Below are positions 35,396 through 44,649 of a DNA stretch of 64,000 nt, piece by piece (within the stretch, counting starts at the first letter, position 1; the number at the start of each line of letters is the position of its first letter). The notes under the pieces are model-generated. The model was not told where the DNA came from, did no database searches, and saw only the letters and a list, made by a program, of their open reading frames with translations. The DNA is from Microbulbifer donghaiensis (GTDB taxonomy: Bacteria; Pseudomonadota; Gammaproteobacteria; Pseudomonadales; Cellvibrionaceae). The stretch is taken from the NCBI RefSeq assembly GCF_900129095.1, contig NZ_FQVA01000003.1:207776-271775 (forward strand). The letters are read 5' to 3'. Both the position numbers and the translations under genes were made by a program.

Positions 35396-36247
35396 ATGCA
35401 GCAGCAGATTCACACCCTCAAGTTTGGCCCATTTCTGGTACCGGTCACGGTGAGCCGGCGCGCGGGGGACGGCCCCCTGGCCCTGGTTCTGCCCGCCTTG
35501 GGCGTACCGGCAGTCAAGTACGAGCGGCTACGGCAGGTGCTGCATGACCGCGGTTATCACACCGCAGTGGCGGAACTGCCTGGTACTGGCGACAGCCGGC
35601 CCAGGCCCCATCGCGGTGCCGATTACGACTACAGCGACCTGGTGTTCACCTTTATCCCCCAATTGCTGCGATTGCTCGAACGGCAGTTCCCCGCGGGGCC
35701 GGAGCTTATCCTTGGACACAGCATTGGTGGGCAGGCCGCCACGCTCGCGGCGAGGGCCGGATTGACCGGGGCGGCCAGAGTCGTCAGCGTCGCATCGGGA
35801 CATATCCATTACCGCTGCTGGCAGGGCACACAGCGGCTCTCGCTGCTGTGGGCGGCGGCCATGGCCGGCCTCCTCGCCAATCTGCTCGGCTACTTTCCCG
35901 GCGCGCGACTGGGGTTCGGTGGGCGGGAGGCCCGCGGCCTGATGACAGACTGGTCCCGCTCGATCCTTAGCGGGCGCTTCGCCCCGGAGAAACGCATGGC
36001 ACCGGCATGGCAGGGCCCGCAGCCGACCCTGCATATTGCCCTGGCGGGAGACCCCTTCGCGCCACTGAAGGCGACGCAGAGACTCGCGGCAATTACTGGC
36101 GGCGAGGCCCGGCAGATGCCGGCGCCCCACCCCCAGGGCAACCCCCACCTGAGCTGGATCAAGAGTCCGCAGCCGATTGTCGCCGCGGTGGAACAGTGGC
36201 TGCAGCAGGACAGAACGCCGGCGCCGGCCACGGAGGCGGCCGACTGA
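35396..36247 (+). CDS. Alpha/beta hydrolase
   Basis: A 283-residue serine hydrolase of the alpha/beta fold. The oxyanion strand is LALVLPALGVPAVKYE, and the nucleophile elbow is LILGHSIGGQAATLAA (GxSxG with Ser). A late aspartate, HIALAGDPFAPLKATQRL, and a late histidine in GNPHLSW complete a plausible catalytic triad. There is no signal peptide. Substrate is unknown; esterase, lipase-like or acyltransferase activity is possible. ATG 35396 is used; an in-frame GTG at 35372 is an alternative start. It lies divergently from rpsF and upstream of the 2OG oxygenase gene. Confidence 0.85.
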   Translation: MQQQIHTLKFGPFLVPVTVSRRAGDGPLALVLPALGVPAVKYERLRQVLHDRGYHTAVAELPGTGDSRPRPHRGADYDYSDLVFTFIPQLLRLLERQFPAGPELILGHSIGGQAATLAARAGLTGAARVVSVASGHIHYRCWQGTQRLSLLWAAAMAGLLANLLGYFPGARLGFGGREARGLMTDWSRSILSGRFAPEKRMAPAWQGPQPTLHIALAGDPFAPLKATQRLAAITGGEARQMPAPHPQGNPHLSWIKSPQPIVAAVEQWLQQDRTPAPATEAAD

Positions 36248-36368
36248 CTCCCCGGGGCCAAGCCCCCGGCCGGGCAACACGACTTTGCAGTCAACGGCAA
36301 CTGGTTCGTCTTGTTAAAGCAGGGGGCCTAACGCCGCGTCAATTTGTTTTGTTGCCCGGGATAGAGAA

Positions 36369-37073
36369 ATGGATTCACTGATTGTTCTGTTCGAAAACTT
36401 CGCACCCGCAGATGTCTGCGACCGACTGATCCAGCGCTTCGACGAGTCGCCGCACAAGCAGCCGGGCCGCACCGGCTCCGGCGTCGACCAAAGCAAGAAG
36501 ACCAGTTCCGACCTGATGATCTCCGGACAGGAATCCTGGCGCGATGAATGTACGCAAATCGACAACATGGTATTCCGCGGACTGACGGAGTACTGCCGCC
36601 GCTACCCGCACATGCTGACCGGCGCCCTGTCACCGACCATCCTTGACGAGCACAGCGGCCAGGCGCGGAACCTAAAGAGTGAGGATATCGGCAGCCTGAG
36701 CGCGCAGCAGCTGCAGATGCTGGTCGCGGGTATCTACCGGCTGGACCAGATCAATTTCCAGCACTATGAAAAGGCGCGCGGCGGCTACTACCACTGGCAC
36801 TCCGAACACTACCCGCACCCCAGCGACCCAAATCAGAAATCGCTGCACCGGGTTCTGTTCTGGCTGCTGTATCTGAACGATGTCGAGGAAGGCGGCGAAA
36901 CCGAATTCCACTATCAGGGCGTCAAGATCAAGCCGCGCAAAGGCAGCCTGATACTGTCCCCGTGCGGCTTTACCCATACCCACCGCGGCAATATTCCCCA
37001 GTCTCACGACAAGTACATCCTCACGTCGTGGATCATGTACAGAGCGGCCGGCGAGCTCTACCGAACGCCGTAA
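36369..37073 (+). CDS. 2OG-Fe(II) oxygenase, prolyl-4-hydroxylase type
   Basis: A 234-residue dioxygenase using iron and 2-oxoglutarate. The double-stranded beta-helix core runs from about residue 125: [11 protein letters not shown] supplies the first iron ligands (His and an acidic residue, here Glu rather than the more usual Asp), [17 protein letters not shown] is the conserved strand, and [15 protein letters not shown] holds the second histidine. The N-terminal ~100 residues are helical, with a conserved-looking [11 protein letters not shown] segment. It may hydroxylate a protein proline or a small molecule; no target is visible. It lies 121 bp after the hydrolase gene, possibly with its own promoter. 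Confidence 0.85.
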   Translation: MDSLIVLFENFAPADVCDRLIQRFDESPHKQPGRTGSGVDQSKKTSSDLMISGQESWRDECTQIDNMVFRGLTEYCRRYPHMLTGALSPTILDEHSGQARNLKSEDIGSLSAQQLQMLVAGIYRLDQINFQHYEKARGGYYHWHSEHYPHPSDPNQKSLHRVLFWLLYLNDVEEGGETEFHYQGVKIKPRKGSLILSPCGFTHTHRGNIPQSHDKYILTSWIMYRAAGELYRTP

Positions 37074-37183
37074 CAACGCCCGCAAAAAAACGCCCCGCCC
37101 GCACGCCGCTGGCGACGGTCGGGGCACAACCAAGCCTGACGCGGTTGTTCAGCAGCCCCCCCGGGCTGAGCACACCGCGCTTG

Positions 37184-38494
37184 TCAGAAAATATACCTGA
37201 CACCGAAACTGAGCTCGGTCTTGTCGTAGGTGTAGCTGTCCAGGCTCTCTTCGTTGTCGATGACAATGAATTTCCCATCGAGACTCAACCGGGGTGTCAG
37301 CTTGAATGTTGTCGCCAGCCAGGACTTGAGGCGATCGGATTCCCGCCGGTAGGTCAACACGTTGCCATCAATATCGGTAGTGCGGTTTGCGCCGTCATAG
37401 GCACTGGATCGATATTCGACTCCGGTGGTAACGAGCCAGTTGCCCGACAGCGACCAGTCCAGCACGCCACCGAACGAGTGGCGCAGCGGCGAGTAACTGT
37501 AGTAATCCGCCGAATCCCGCACCTGGTCAGCGCGGTCATTGGCGTCGTAGCGGTAAAATATCCGCGCCTGCGCCGCCAGCAGCGGGCGCTGCCACCTGAC
37601 TTCAAAGCGCTGGCGCCAACCATCCAGGTAGGCGTAATCGTCGCCGCCAAGGTAATAGCCGGGAATATAGGCGAGGGTTAAGTTCGACGGCCCGAAATCC
37701 CGCGTCAGCCTACCCAGCAACTGCACCTGCCGGGTAACCTGCTGCCCGCCCAGGAAAATAAACTCGGTGGAAACCCCCACTTCCGCCAGCCAGCCGCGCC
37801 AGCGCCGGTCGCGAGAGAGTGCGGCACTGACGCTGCTCAGATCGAGGCTGTCGTACTCGTCGTAACGGCGACCATAACCGTAACCGTGCAGCCGCCAGCC
37901 ATCGGCCGTGATGCCCTCGAGCTGGTACTGCCCCCAGGCAAAGATCTCGGCAAAGTTGTCAGCCCCCACACTGGAACCCTTCAACAATGCATTCTGCAGT
38001 GCGTAGGCATTGTCGTCGCGTCCCGCCGACAGACTGGCGGTGCCGATCCAGCGCTTTACCCCCGCGCGCCGACTCATCGCAGCCAGCGCATTCAGCCGAG
38101 TGGCCGCCAGGCTGCGCAACTTCTGCGAGTCTGAGGTCTCACTTACCTGCCGGTAGTGCTTCGCCGCAATTATGCGCCGGTTATTGCGTTCGGCAGCGAG
38201 CGCGAAATTGTAGCGGGCCAGATCGCGCCACTCCGGCTCCTGCAATAACTGCTGGAAATAGACACCGGCCTCTTCGTAGCGCCGCAACTTCATCAGCGTC
38301 ACGCCGATGTTGTACTTCAGCCTGGCACTGTCGTTACCGCCCCGCGCCTCTTCCTCGAATAATTCCAGCGCCTTGCGGTAAAGGCCTCCCCTGAATGCTG
38401 CAATACCCTCGACTAGTGGTGGCTGCGCCAACAGAACCGCGGGGGCAACCGCAAGCGCACCCGCGAGCAGGATGCCGATCAACCCTTTATGCAC
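37184..38494 (-). CDS. Secreted TPR plus outer-membrane beta-barrel protein
   Basis: A 436-residue protein with signal peptide MHKGLIGILLAGALAVAPAV ending at LLAQ. Residues ~25-135 are TPR-like helices (YRKALELFEEEARGGNDSAR, YEEAGVYFQQLLQEPEWRDL). From ~150 the sequence is alternating aromatic/hydrophilic strands (HGYGYGRRYDEYDSLDLSS, ARIFYRYDANDRADQ), and it ends FGVRYIF with a terminal phenylalanine, typical of an outer-membrane beta barrel. The TPR plus barrel layout resembles surface assembly modifier (Slam-like) and related proteins, but the family is not certain. It is the last gene of the ECF sigma operon, 58 bp after the preceding gene. Confidence 0.8.
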   Translation of the reverse strand: MHKGLIGILLAGALAVAPAVLLAQPPLVEGIAAFRGGLYRKALELFEEEARGGNDSARLKYNIGVTLMKLRRYEEAGVYFQQLLQEPEWRDLARYNFALAAERNNRRIIAAKHYRQVSETSDSQKLRSLAATRLNALAAMSRRAGVKRWIGTASLSAGRDDNAYALQNALLKGSSVGADNFAEIFAWGQYQLEGITADGWRLHGYGYGRRYDEYDSLDLSSVSAALSRDRRWRGWLAEVGVSTEFIFLGGQQVTRQVQLLGRLTRDFGPSNLTLAYIPGYYLGGDDYAYLDGWRQRFEVRWQRPLLAAQARIFYRYDANDRADQVRDSADYYSYSPLRHSFGGVLDWSLSGNWLVTTGVEYRSSAYDGANRTTDIDGNVLTYRRESDRLKSWLATTFKLTPRLSLDGKFIVIDNEESLDSYTYDKTELSFGVRYIF

Positions 38495-38552
38495 CTCTTC
38501 TTACCCCTATATATCCCTATACCTGCATGCGACGACCAGGCGTAAATATCAC

Positions 38553-39110
38553 TTAACCCTCGCCGGGTGCCGGTGGTAAACCCTGTTTCGCCTGATCGAT
38601 GAGAGAGTCCAGATCCAGCGTTAATTGGTTGCGGATATCGTCCGGCAGGCTGTTGAGTATGTCCTGCATCATCTGTTCGATGACTCCCTGCATATCCGCG
38701 CCGGACAGCGCATTTTTTACCGCCTCCTCCACCGCTTCGCGGGCAACTTCGGCGGCGCGCTGGGCGTCTTCGCTGGCGGCGTCCGCGGACAGCCTGGCAT
38801 TGGCGGCCAGCTCGCTGCTGCGGGCCACTGCTTCCCGCACCAGCGCTTCCGCGTCTTCCTTGCTTTTAACGTCGCCGCGCTGTGCGGCGCTAACCGCCGC
38901 CATGACCGCCGCCAGTGTCTCCTCCGCGGCCTCGCGAATGTCCGGCGGCAGCTCGATACTGTTGAGAACGTCCTCAACACTTTCTGCGTCCTCGACGACC
39001 GTCAAAGTGACATCCAGGTCACTCGGGTTCCCTGCTTGCTGGGCCAGGGCGGGTATCGCCAGCGGCGCGCCGAGCAGGAATCCGAAAGCCAATAGTTTTT
39101 TCCTCGACAT
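38553..39110 (-). CDS. Exported alanine/glutamate-rich helical protein
   Basis: A 185-residue protein with signal peptide MSRKKLLAFGFLLGAPLAIP ending at ALAQ. The mature part is almost entirely helical and rich in Ala, Glu, Asp and Arg, for example EDAQRAAEVAREAVEEAVKN, with coiled-coil potential and a net negative charge. It has few aromatic residues and ends AKQGLPPAPGEG. No family is recognised. It lies 35 bp after the anti-sigma-like gene and before the TPR/barrel gene, so it is predicted to be a periplasmic target of the same regulator. Confidence 0.72.
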   Translation of the reverse strand: MSRKKLLAFGFLLGAPLAIPALAQQAGNPSDLDVTLTVVEDAESVEDVLNSIELPPDIREAAEETLAAVMAAVSAAQRGDVKSKEDAEALVREAVARSSELAANARLSADAASEDAQRAAEVAREAVEEAVKNALSGADMQGVIEQMMQDILNSLPDDIRNQLTLDLDSLIDQAKQGLPPAPGEG

Positions 39111-39145
39111 AATCCTTTACCTCTCTGGCCCGACGAAAAATACCA

Positions 39146-39751
39146 TTAGATTCTTGTCAGGCTGTTGCTCTGCGTGGGTTTAAAAAGGGGCGAAACCGGC
39201 AAACGCAGTAACTTGCTCGCCCCCTGGTATTCCACCTCGATCAGTATTTCTCCGGCGACCCCGCCATCGCGAATTTGTACCGGCAGGTACAGGCGGTTTC
39301 CGCCGGCAGCAATATCGGCCCGCCACCGCAGTTGGTGTACATCCCGGTACCCTTCAATTGCCACAGTATCCGGCAGGGTTATGCGGATCGTCGCCCCGCG
39401 CATCTCTCGCGGGCTTTCCAGCAGAATATGCAGCGGACGCGAGATCTCGCTGCGCTGCTGCGCTACCGGCGACAGCACCGGTGGTGGCATCACGACTTTC
39501 CAGTGCGAAGCCGTGGCGAGACAAATGAGAAACACACCGGCGACCGAGGCCAACTGCCACCCCCATCGCACCCACAACTGGCTACGCACTCGCGCCCGCC
39601 TAGTCCGGTTCAGGCGTGTGGAATGCAGGACGTCATGCAGCAAAAGCCGTTCGTATTCCTCTCCCGGATCCGGTACCGGTAAACTGCGCAACAACTTCAG
39701 CAGTTGAATATCGTCGGGCGTCGCCATCGAAGCTCTGCTTTCCTTTTCCAT
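39146..39751 (-). CDS. Putative membrane anti-sigma factor
   Basis: A 201-residue protein with a cytoplasmic N-terminal ~75 residues (DDIQLLKLLRSLPVPDPGEE, rich in Leu/Arg/Asp), one membrane segment at about 80-97 (WQLASVAGVFLICLATA) and a ~100-residue periplasmic beta domain (LESPREMRGATIRITLPDTV). That topology, and the position right after an ECF sigma gene with a 13-bp gap, suggest it is the sigma factor's membrane-bound inhibitor. There is no HxxxCxxC zinc motif, so it is not a ZAS-type anti-sigma. ATG 39751 is preferred; ATG 39727 and upstream starts to 39802 are alternatives. Confidence 0.72.
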   Translation of the reverse strand: MEKESRASMATPDDIQLLKLLRSLPVPDPGEEYERLLLHDVLHSTRLNRTRRARVRSQLWVRWGWQLASVAGVFLICLATASHWKVVMPPPVLSPVAQQRSEISRPLHILLESPREMRGATIRITLPDTVAIEGYRDVHQLRWRADIAAGGNRLYLPVQIRDGGVAGEILIEVEYQGASKLLRLPVSPLFKPTQSNSLTRI

Positions 39752-39764
39752 CCTCTCGCCACCC

Positions 39765-40325
39765 CTAACACGCCTGACCGGCTTCAATGGTTCCCGGCGC
39801 AAGCACTTTTTTGAGTCTCTGTCGCGCCCGGTGCAATCGCGATTTCACCGTGCCGACACTGATGCCAAGAATTTCTGCCACCTCGATAGCGGTGTAGCCC
39901 TCGACATCGTGCAGCAGTACCACATCGCGCCGGTCATCATCGAGCGTGAGCAGGGCTTGATTCAGGGCGCGGCGCAGGTTCAGCTGCTCGCAGTGATCGG
40001 TGCCGGACTCGTCGTAGAGGCTGTCGCAGTCACTGCAGGCCGACTGTTCGAGCGGGGAGGTGCGTCGCCGCCGATAGAGATCGACATAGCGTCGATAGAG
40101 GACTTTGATCAGCCACGGCCCCAGCTGCTCCACCGCCTCCAGGTCAGCCAACCGCGGCACCAGCCCCGTGAGCACATCCTGCACCAGGTCTTCGGCGTCG
40201 ACAGAATCCATCGTCCAGCGATAAGCCATGCGATGCATGCGACGGATATGGGGAAAAACCAAAGTGACAAACCGATCCTCAGGAGATCGGTGCCATCGAA
40301 CAATCCGGGTCAGCCAGGCGCTCAA
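39765..40325 (-). CDS. ECF-type RNA polymerase sigma factor
   Basis: A 186-residue group IV sigma factor if it starts at TTG 40325, where GGGAG lies 7 nt upstream; the frame extends to 40415 but has no ATG at all. Region 2 is visible as FPHIRRMHRMAYRWTMDSVD then AEDLVQDVLTGLV, with a WLIKVLYRRYVDLYRRRR helix. Region 4 is ALLTLDDDRRDVVLLHDVEG followed by the helix-turn-helix AIEVAEILGISVGTVKSRLH. Both core-binding and -35-binding parts are present. It probably directs transcription of its own operon with the anti-sigma and two exported proteins. The start codon is uncertain. Confidence 0.85.
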   Translation of the reverse strand: MSAWLTRIVRWHRSPEDRFVTLVFPHIRRMHRMAYRWTMDSVDAEDLVQDVLTGLVPRLADLEAVEQLGPWLIKVLYRRYVDLYRRRRTSPLEQSACSDCDSLYDESGTDHCEQLNLRRALNQALLTLDDDRRDVVLLHDVEGYTAIEVAEILGISVGTVKSRLHRARQRLKKVLAPGTIEAGQAC

Positions 40326-40684
40326 ACCGCAACTCCCAAATGACTGGTGGCAGGGATGGACAGTCAATTGCCTGACTCGAGATATTGACCAGGGCACACG
40401 GCAGCGACTGCACAATACAGTTACACGGACCTGCAGAGAGAAAGGTTCCCGCAGATTGCGGCCGCGTCAAAAAATCTAGCAGCGATTTAGAAAAGCTGGA
40501 GTGACACAACGAAATGCGGGCGGATTGCCGCGACGCGCAATCAATACTGTGCGCCGCTTTGCGCTTTCATGCCGGAAGAAGCGTCGGACAATAGTCGTTA
40601 AAATTCTATTGATTAAAAAAACAAAAAAAAGCCGGGTGAATCATCAGCCCGGCTTGGAAAAACTGGCACAGCGGTATCCACCTG
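40326..40684. other. Spacer upstream of the ECF operon
   Basis: A 359-bp region between the sigma gene and rlmB. It holds the rlmB terminator at 40622-40655 and, presumably, the sigma operon promoter. I saw no ATG-started gene in it. Confidence 0.5.
40622..40655 (-). terminator. rnr-rlmB operon terminator
   Basis: Read on the minus strand, AAGCCGGG and CCCGGCTT pair around an 11-nt loop and are followed by a run of T's; it is 30 nt after the rlmB stop. Confidence 0.93.
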
Positions 40685-41440
40685 TCAGCCGGAGCGTTGA
40701 CGCACCGCTTCGAACAGACATACGCCTGTCGCCACAGAGACATTCAGGCTACTGACTTCACCGGCCATTGGAATTTTGATCAGGTGATCGCAGTGCTCGC
40801 GGGTGAGGCGGCGCAGGCCGCTGCCTTCGGCGCCCATCACCAGCGCCATTGGCCCGGTCAGCTGGCTCTGATAGATATCCTGCTCCGCCTCGCCGGCGGC
40901 ACCGAAAATCCAGATGCCGGCCTGCTGCAGCTGCTGCAGGGTGCGCGCGAGATTGGTCACGGTGACGAAAGGCAGGACCTCCGCAGCACCGCAGGCCACT
41001 TTGCGCGCGGTGGGCGTCAGGCCCGCAGACTTGTCTTTCGGCGCGATGACCGCGTGCACGCCGGCGGCTTCCGCGGAGCGCAGGCAGGCGCCGAGATTGT
41101 GCGGATCGGTGACGCCATCGAGCACCAGCAAAAATGGCACCTCGCCGTTCCGTTCCAGCTGCTGCAGCAGCTCCTGCAGGAAGCGCTCGTCGTGGACTTT
41201 TGTCTGCCCAGCGCAGATGGCCACGACGCCCTGGTGATTGCCATCGTCGCCGACTTTTTCATCCAGCGTGCGGCGGTCGACGAAGCGCAGGGCGATATCG
41301 TTTTTTTCTGCCTGCTGGATAATTTTCTGCAGGCGCTGATTTTTGCGCCCGCGCAGCAGCATCAGTTCCTGCACCTGTTGCGGTGAACCTTTCAGCAGTG
41401 CCTGCACCGCGTGCAGGCCGTAAACCAGTTGTTGGCTCAA
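40685..41440 (-). CDS. rlmB: 23S rRNA (guanosine-2251-2'-O)-methyltransferase
   Basis: A 251-residue SPOUT-class (TrmH) methyltransferase for G2251 of the 23S rRNA P loop. The three knot motifs are present: VTDPHNLGACLRSAEAAG, PMALVMGAEGSGLRRL and IPMAGEVSSLNVSVATGV. The N-terminal YGLHAVQALLKGSPQQVQEL is the RNA-binding domain. It is 12 bp downstream of rnr, as in many gammaproteobacteria, and has a strong terminator. Confidence 0.97.
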   Translation of the reverse strand: MSQQLVYGLHAVQALLKGSPQQVQELMLLRGRKNQRLQKIIQQAEKNDIALRFVDRRTLDEKVGDDGNHQGVVAICAGQTKVHDERFLQELLQQLERNGEVPFLLVLDGVTDPHNLGACLRSAEAAGVHAVIAPKDKSAGLTPTARKVACGAAEVLPFVTVTNLARTLQQLQQAGIWIFGAAGEAEQDIYQSQLTGPMALVMGAEGSGLRRLTREHCDHLIKIPMAGEVSSLNVSVATGVCLFEAVRQRSG

Positions 41441-41452
41441 GAGATTCCTCGA

Positions 41453-44179
41453 TTACTTTTTCTTCTTGCCTTTGGCAGAGAGCTTTTTCTTCTTGCCTGA
41501 CTTGGCATTTTTCGTCTTGGCGTTGGCCTTGTCGGCTTTATGCGCCGCCTTGCGCGCCGCCACCGCCGGGCGCTTGCCGCCCTTGCGGGTTGGCGTCCGC
41601 CTGGGGCCGCGGCGCTTCTTCGGCGCCTCTTCCTCTGTCACCTCCGCCGGCTTTTCCGGTTCGGCGGCGACCGGCACCGCCTCGCTGGAGCCGACCTTGC
41701 GCTTGCGGAACGGTGTTTCCCCCGCGGGCGTTTCGGCGTGTCGCGCCCAGGGACTGGCGCTGCGTTTCTGGCTCGTGTCTTTCTTTGTCGCAGATGGCTT
41801 GCCGCGGCGCTCGCGCTCCAGCTGATGCTCCACCGCCATTTCCATGGCGCGCGCACTCACCTTCGTCGATTCCCGCTTGGCTCTCGGCACCAGTTCTTCC
41901 AGGGTGAAATCCACCTTGCGCTCTTCCAGATCCACACGCGCCACCTGCACGGTGACCGAGTCACCGAGGTGGTAGCGCTTGCCACTGCGTTCGCCGATCA
42001 GGCGCTGGTGGGCCTGCTCGAAGCGGTAGTAGTCCTTCGGCAGGGCGGTGACATGGATCAGCCCCTCCACGTACAGGTCATCCAGCTCGACAAACAATCC
42101 GAAGCCGGTCACCGCACTGATCACGCCCGGATAGACCTCGCCGACATGGTCCTGCAGGTATTCGCACTTGAGCCAGCTGACCACATCGCGGGTGGCGTCG
42201 TCGGCGCGGCGCTCGGTCATGGAACAGTGTTCGCCCAGCTGCACCATCGCCGGCATGTCGTAGGGAAGAATCCGCTCGCGCTCGATGGCTTCGACGCCGG
42301 GCACCGTGTGCACCTTCTTCGTCACGGCCCGCTCGTTGGCACTGCCGTTGCGGATCAGCCAGCGCAGCGCGCGGTGCAACAACAGGTCCGGATAGCGACG
42401 GATCGGCGAGGTAAAGTGCGCATAGGCGCGGTAATCGAGCCCGAAGTGACCGCGGTTCTCCGGCTGGTATACGGCCTGGTTCATCGAGCGCAGCATCATC
42501 ATCTGAATGATATGGGCATCGGCACGCCCCACCACCTGCTCCAGCAGGGCCTGGAAATCACCCGGCTGCGGTTCGGCACCGCCGGGCAGGCGCAGGCCCA
42601 GCTCGCCGAGATACTCGCGCAGGTTGCTGAGCTTTTCCTCTTTGGGCGAATCGTGTACCCGATAGAGTGCCGGCTGCTGCGACAACTCCATCAGCTGCGC
42701 CGCACAGACGTTGGCGGCGAGCATGCACTCTTCGATCAGCTTGTGGGCGTCGTTACGGGTCACCGGCACTATCCGCTCAATCTTGCGATTGGCGTCGAAA
42801 ATAATGCGCGTCTCGGTAGTCTCGAAGTCGATGGCGCCGCGTCGATCGCGCGCGCCGCGCAGGGCCTGGTACAGGTCGTGCAGGTTGTCCAGGTGCGGAA
42901 CCAGAGCGGCATGCCGTTTGCGCAAGCCGGAATCGCGATTGTCGCGCTCTTCGAGCAACTGCCCTACCTGGGTGTAGGTCAGGCGCGCATGACTGCGCAT
43001 GACCCCTTCGAAGAAGCGGAAGTCGCGAATCTGGCCGCTGCGGTCGATATGCATCTCGCACACCATGCACAGCCGGTCCACGTCGGGATTGAGGGAGCAG
43101 AGCCCGTTGGACAATTTCTCCGGCAGCATCGGCACGACGAAATCCGGGAAGTAGACGGAGTTGCCGCGGCTGTGGGCCTCCTCATCCAGGGCGGTGCCGG
43201 GGCGCACATAGTGGGAAACATCGGCGATAGCCACCAGCAGCTTCCAGCTGTCGTCCGATAGCAGCTCGCAGAATACGGCGTCGTCGAAATCCCGCGCATC
43301 CTCGCCGTCGATGGTGACCAGCGGCAGCTGGCGCAGGTCGACCCGCGCGCTCTTGTCCGCCTCTTCCACCTCGTCCGGAATCGCATCCACCTCGCCCTGC
43401 AGGGCCGCCGGCCAGGCGTGGGGTATGCCGTAATTGCGGATGGCGACGTCGATCTCCATCCCCGGCGCCAGGTGGTCGCCGAGTACTTCGGTCACCTCCC
43501 CCTGTGGCAGGGTGTCGCGACTCGGCTGGGTGACGACCTTCACCACCACGTACTGGCCGTGGCCGGCTCCGGCCGAGTGCTCCGCCGCCACCATGATGTC
43601 AAGGTTGATACGCGGGTTATCCGGGCGCACGAAACAGATGCCGTTCTCGCGGAACAGGCGCCCGGCCAGCTCGGTCGTGTTGTGCTTGATAACCCGCACC
43701 ACCGCCGCCTCGCGCTTGCCGCGGAAGCCGCCGGGGGTCTCGCGCACCAGCACCTCGTCGCCGTCGAAGACCTTGCGCATCTGGCGGTGTGACAGGAACA
43801 GATCGTCGCCGCCGTCCCGCGGCGTGACGAAGCCGAAGCCATCGCGGTGACCGATCACCCGGCCGCGCACCAGGCTCATCTTGTCCAGCACACCGAAGTC
43901 ACCGGCGCGATTGCTGGCGATCTGGCCGTCGCGGGACATGGCGATCAGGCGCCGCCGCACACCTTCGCGGCGGTCCTCGTCGTCGAGCTCCAGCAGGTCG
44001 GCGACCGTCTCCCAGGGCACCGGACCCGGCTGCTGCTCGAGCAGTTGCAGCAGGTACTCCCGGCTGGGAACCGGTTTTTCGTATTTCTCTGCCTCGCGCT
44101 CCGCATGCGGATCGGCGAGGTCGTGTATTGGGGTTTTCTTTTGCGTCAAAACAGCATCCGTTGTTCGAGGTAGCTGCAC
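41453..44179 (-). CDS. rnr: Ribonuclease R
   Basis: A 908-residue 3'-5' exoribonuclease that degrades structured RNA. The order is an N-terminal winged-helix-like domain (EAEKYEKPVPSREYLLQLLE), cold-shock domains (GRVIGHRDGFGFVTPRDGGD), the RNB catalytic centre (VTIDGEDARDFDDAVF near residue ~290, with its aspartates), an S1 domain (GEVYPGVISAVTGFGLFVEL) and a long basic Lys/Ala-rich tail from ~760 ending KKLSAKGKKKK. The tail is longer than in E. coli. The start used is GTG 44179; TTG 44149 is an alternative, since family similarity begins only near AEREAEKYEKP. Confidence 0.96.
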   Translation of the reverse strand: MQLPRTTDAVLTQKKTPIHDLADPHAEREAEKYEKPVPSREYLLQLLEQQPGPVPWETVADLLELDDEDRREGVRRRLIAMSRDGQIASNRAGDFGVLDKMSLVRGRVIGHRDGFGFVTPRDGGDDLFLSHRQMRKVFDGDEVLVRETPGGFRGKREAAVVRVIKHNTTELAGRLFRENGICFVRPDNPRINLDIMVAAEHSAGAGHGQYVVVKVVTQPSRDTLPQGEVTEVLGDHLAPGMEIDVAIRNYGIPHAWPAALQGEVDAIPDEVEEADKSARVDLRQLPLVTIDGEDARDFDDAVFCELLSDDSWKLLVAIADVSHYVRPGTALDEEAHSRGNSVYFPDFVVPMLPEKLSNGLCSLNPDVDRLCMVCEMHIDRSGQIRDFRFFEGVMRSHARLTYTQVGQLLEERDNRDSGLRKRHAALVPHLDNLHDLYQALRGARDRRGAIDFETTETRIIFDANRKIERIVPVTRNDAHKLIEECMLAANVCAAQLMELSQQPALYRVHDSPKEEKLSNLREYLGELGLRLPGGAEPQPGDFQALLEQVVGRADAHIIQMMMLRSMNQAVYQPENRGHFGLDYRAYAHFTSPIRRYPDLLLHRALRWLIRNGSANERAVTKKVHTVPGVEAIERERILPYDMPAMVQLGEHCSMTERRADDATRDVVSWLKCEYLQDHVGEVYPGVISAVTGFGLFVELDDLYVEGLIHVTALPKDYYRFEQAHQRLIGERSGKRYHLGDSVTVQVARVDLEERKVDFTLEELVPRAKRESTKVSARAMEMAVEHQLERERRGKPSATKKDTSQKRSASPWARHAETPAGETPFRKRKVGSSEAVPVAAEPEKPAEVTEEEAPKKRRGPRRTPTRKGGKRPAVAARKAAHKADKANAKTKNAKSGKKKKLSAKGKKKK

Positions 44180-44336
44180 AATCTTCGGCAGCTTCCGGAG
44201 GGACTCCGGGAATTGGACTGGCGACTGGCACCGGTGACTACCGGTTCAGGGAAAGTCGCTACTGCACGCAGTATAAGCGATTTCAGCGCAATTCCCGACC
44301 ACCGTTGAAAAAGTTGAAAAAAGCGCAGCTCCACCG

Positions 44337-44365
44337 TTGACACCCTCCGGGCATATCTCTATAGT
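44337..44365 (+). promoter_or_regulatory. Sigma-70 promoter of tRNA-Leu 1
   Basis: TTGACA at 44337-44342 and TATAGT at 44360-44365 with a 17-bp spacer, followed by a GCGCG discriminator typical of stringently controlled stable-RNA promoters. The tRNA begins about 30 nt downstream. Confidence 0.9.
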
Positions 44366-44395
44366 GCGCGACCTCAACGGAGTACACGTTGATTT

Positions 44396-44482
44396 GCCCA
44401 GGTGGCGGAATTGGTAGACGCGCTAGCTTCAGGTGCTAGTGACCGAAAGGTCGTGGAAGTTCAAGTCTTCTCCTGGGCACCA
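44396..44482 (+). tRNA. tRNA-Leu (anticodon CAG)
   Basis: An 87-nt class II tRNA with CCA encoded. The acceptor stem GCCCAGG pairs with CCTGGGC. The anticodon loop TTCAGGT in the stem CTAGC/GCTAG gives CAG at 44430-44432, reading CTG codons. A long variable arm (GACCGAAAGGTC) is present. It has its own promoter and terminator. Confidence 0.97.
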
Positions 44483-44488
44483 ATTCCG

Positions 44489-44520
44489 AAAAGGCCGACT
44501 CGCGAGAGTCGGCCTTTTTT
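44489..44520 (+). terminator. Terminator of tRNA-Leu 1
   Basis: AAAGGCCGACTC-GCGA-GAGTCGGCCTTT followed by T's, 6 nt after the tRNA CCA end. Confidence 0.95.
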
Positions 44521-44590
44521 CGTTATGGACCAGCCCCCTTCAGCTATCCGCTGCCAGGGCAATGCCCGGCCGGGCGGTCACGACGAACAA

Positions 44591-44618
44591 TTGACACACT
44601 CGGGAAAATCTCTATAGT
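44591..44618 (+). promoter_or_regulatory. Sigma-70 promoter of tRNA-Leu 2
   Basis: TTGACA at 44591-44596 and TATAGT at 44613-44618 with a 16-bp spacer, again with GCGCG after the -10. The same -10 context as the first copy (ATCTCTATAGTGCGCG versus ATCTCTATAGTGCGCG) suggests tandem duplication. Confidence 0.9.
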
Positions 44619-44649
44619 GCGCGTCCTCAGCGACACACGCCGCTGAATT

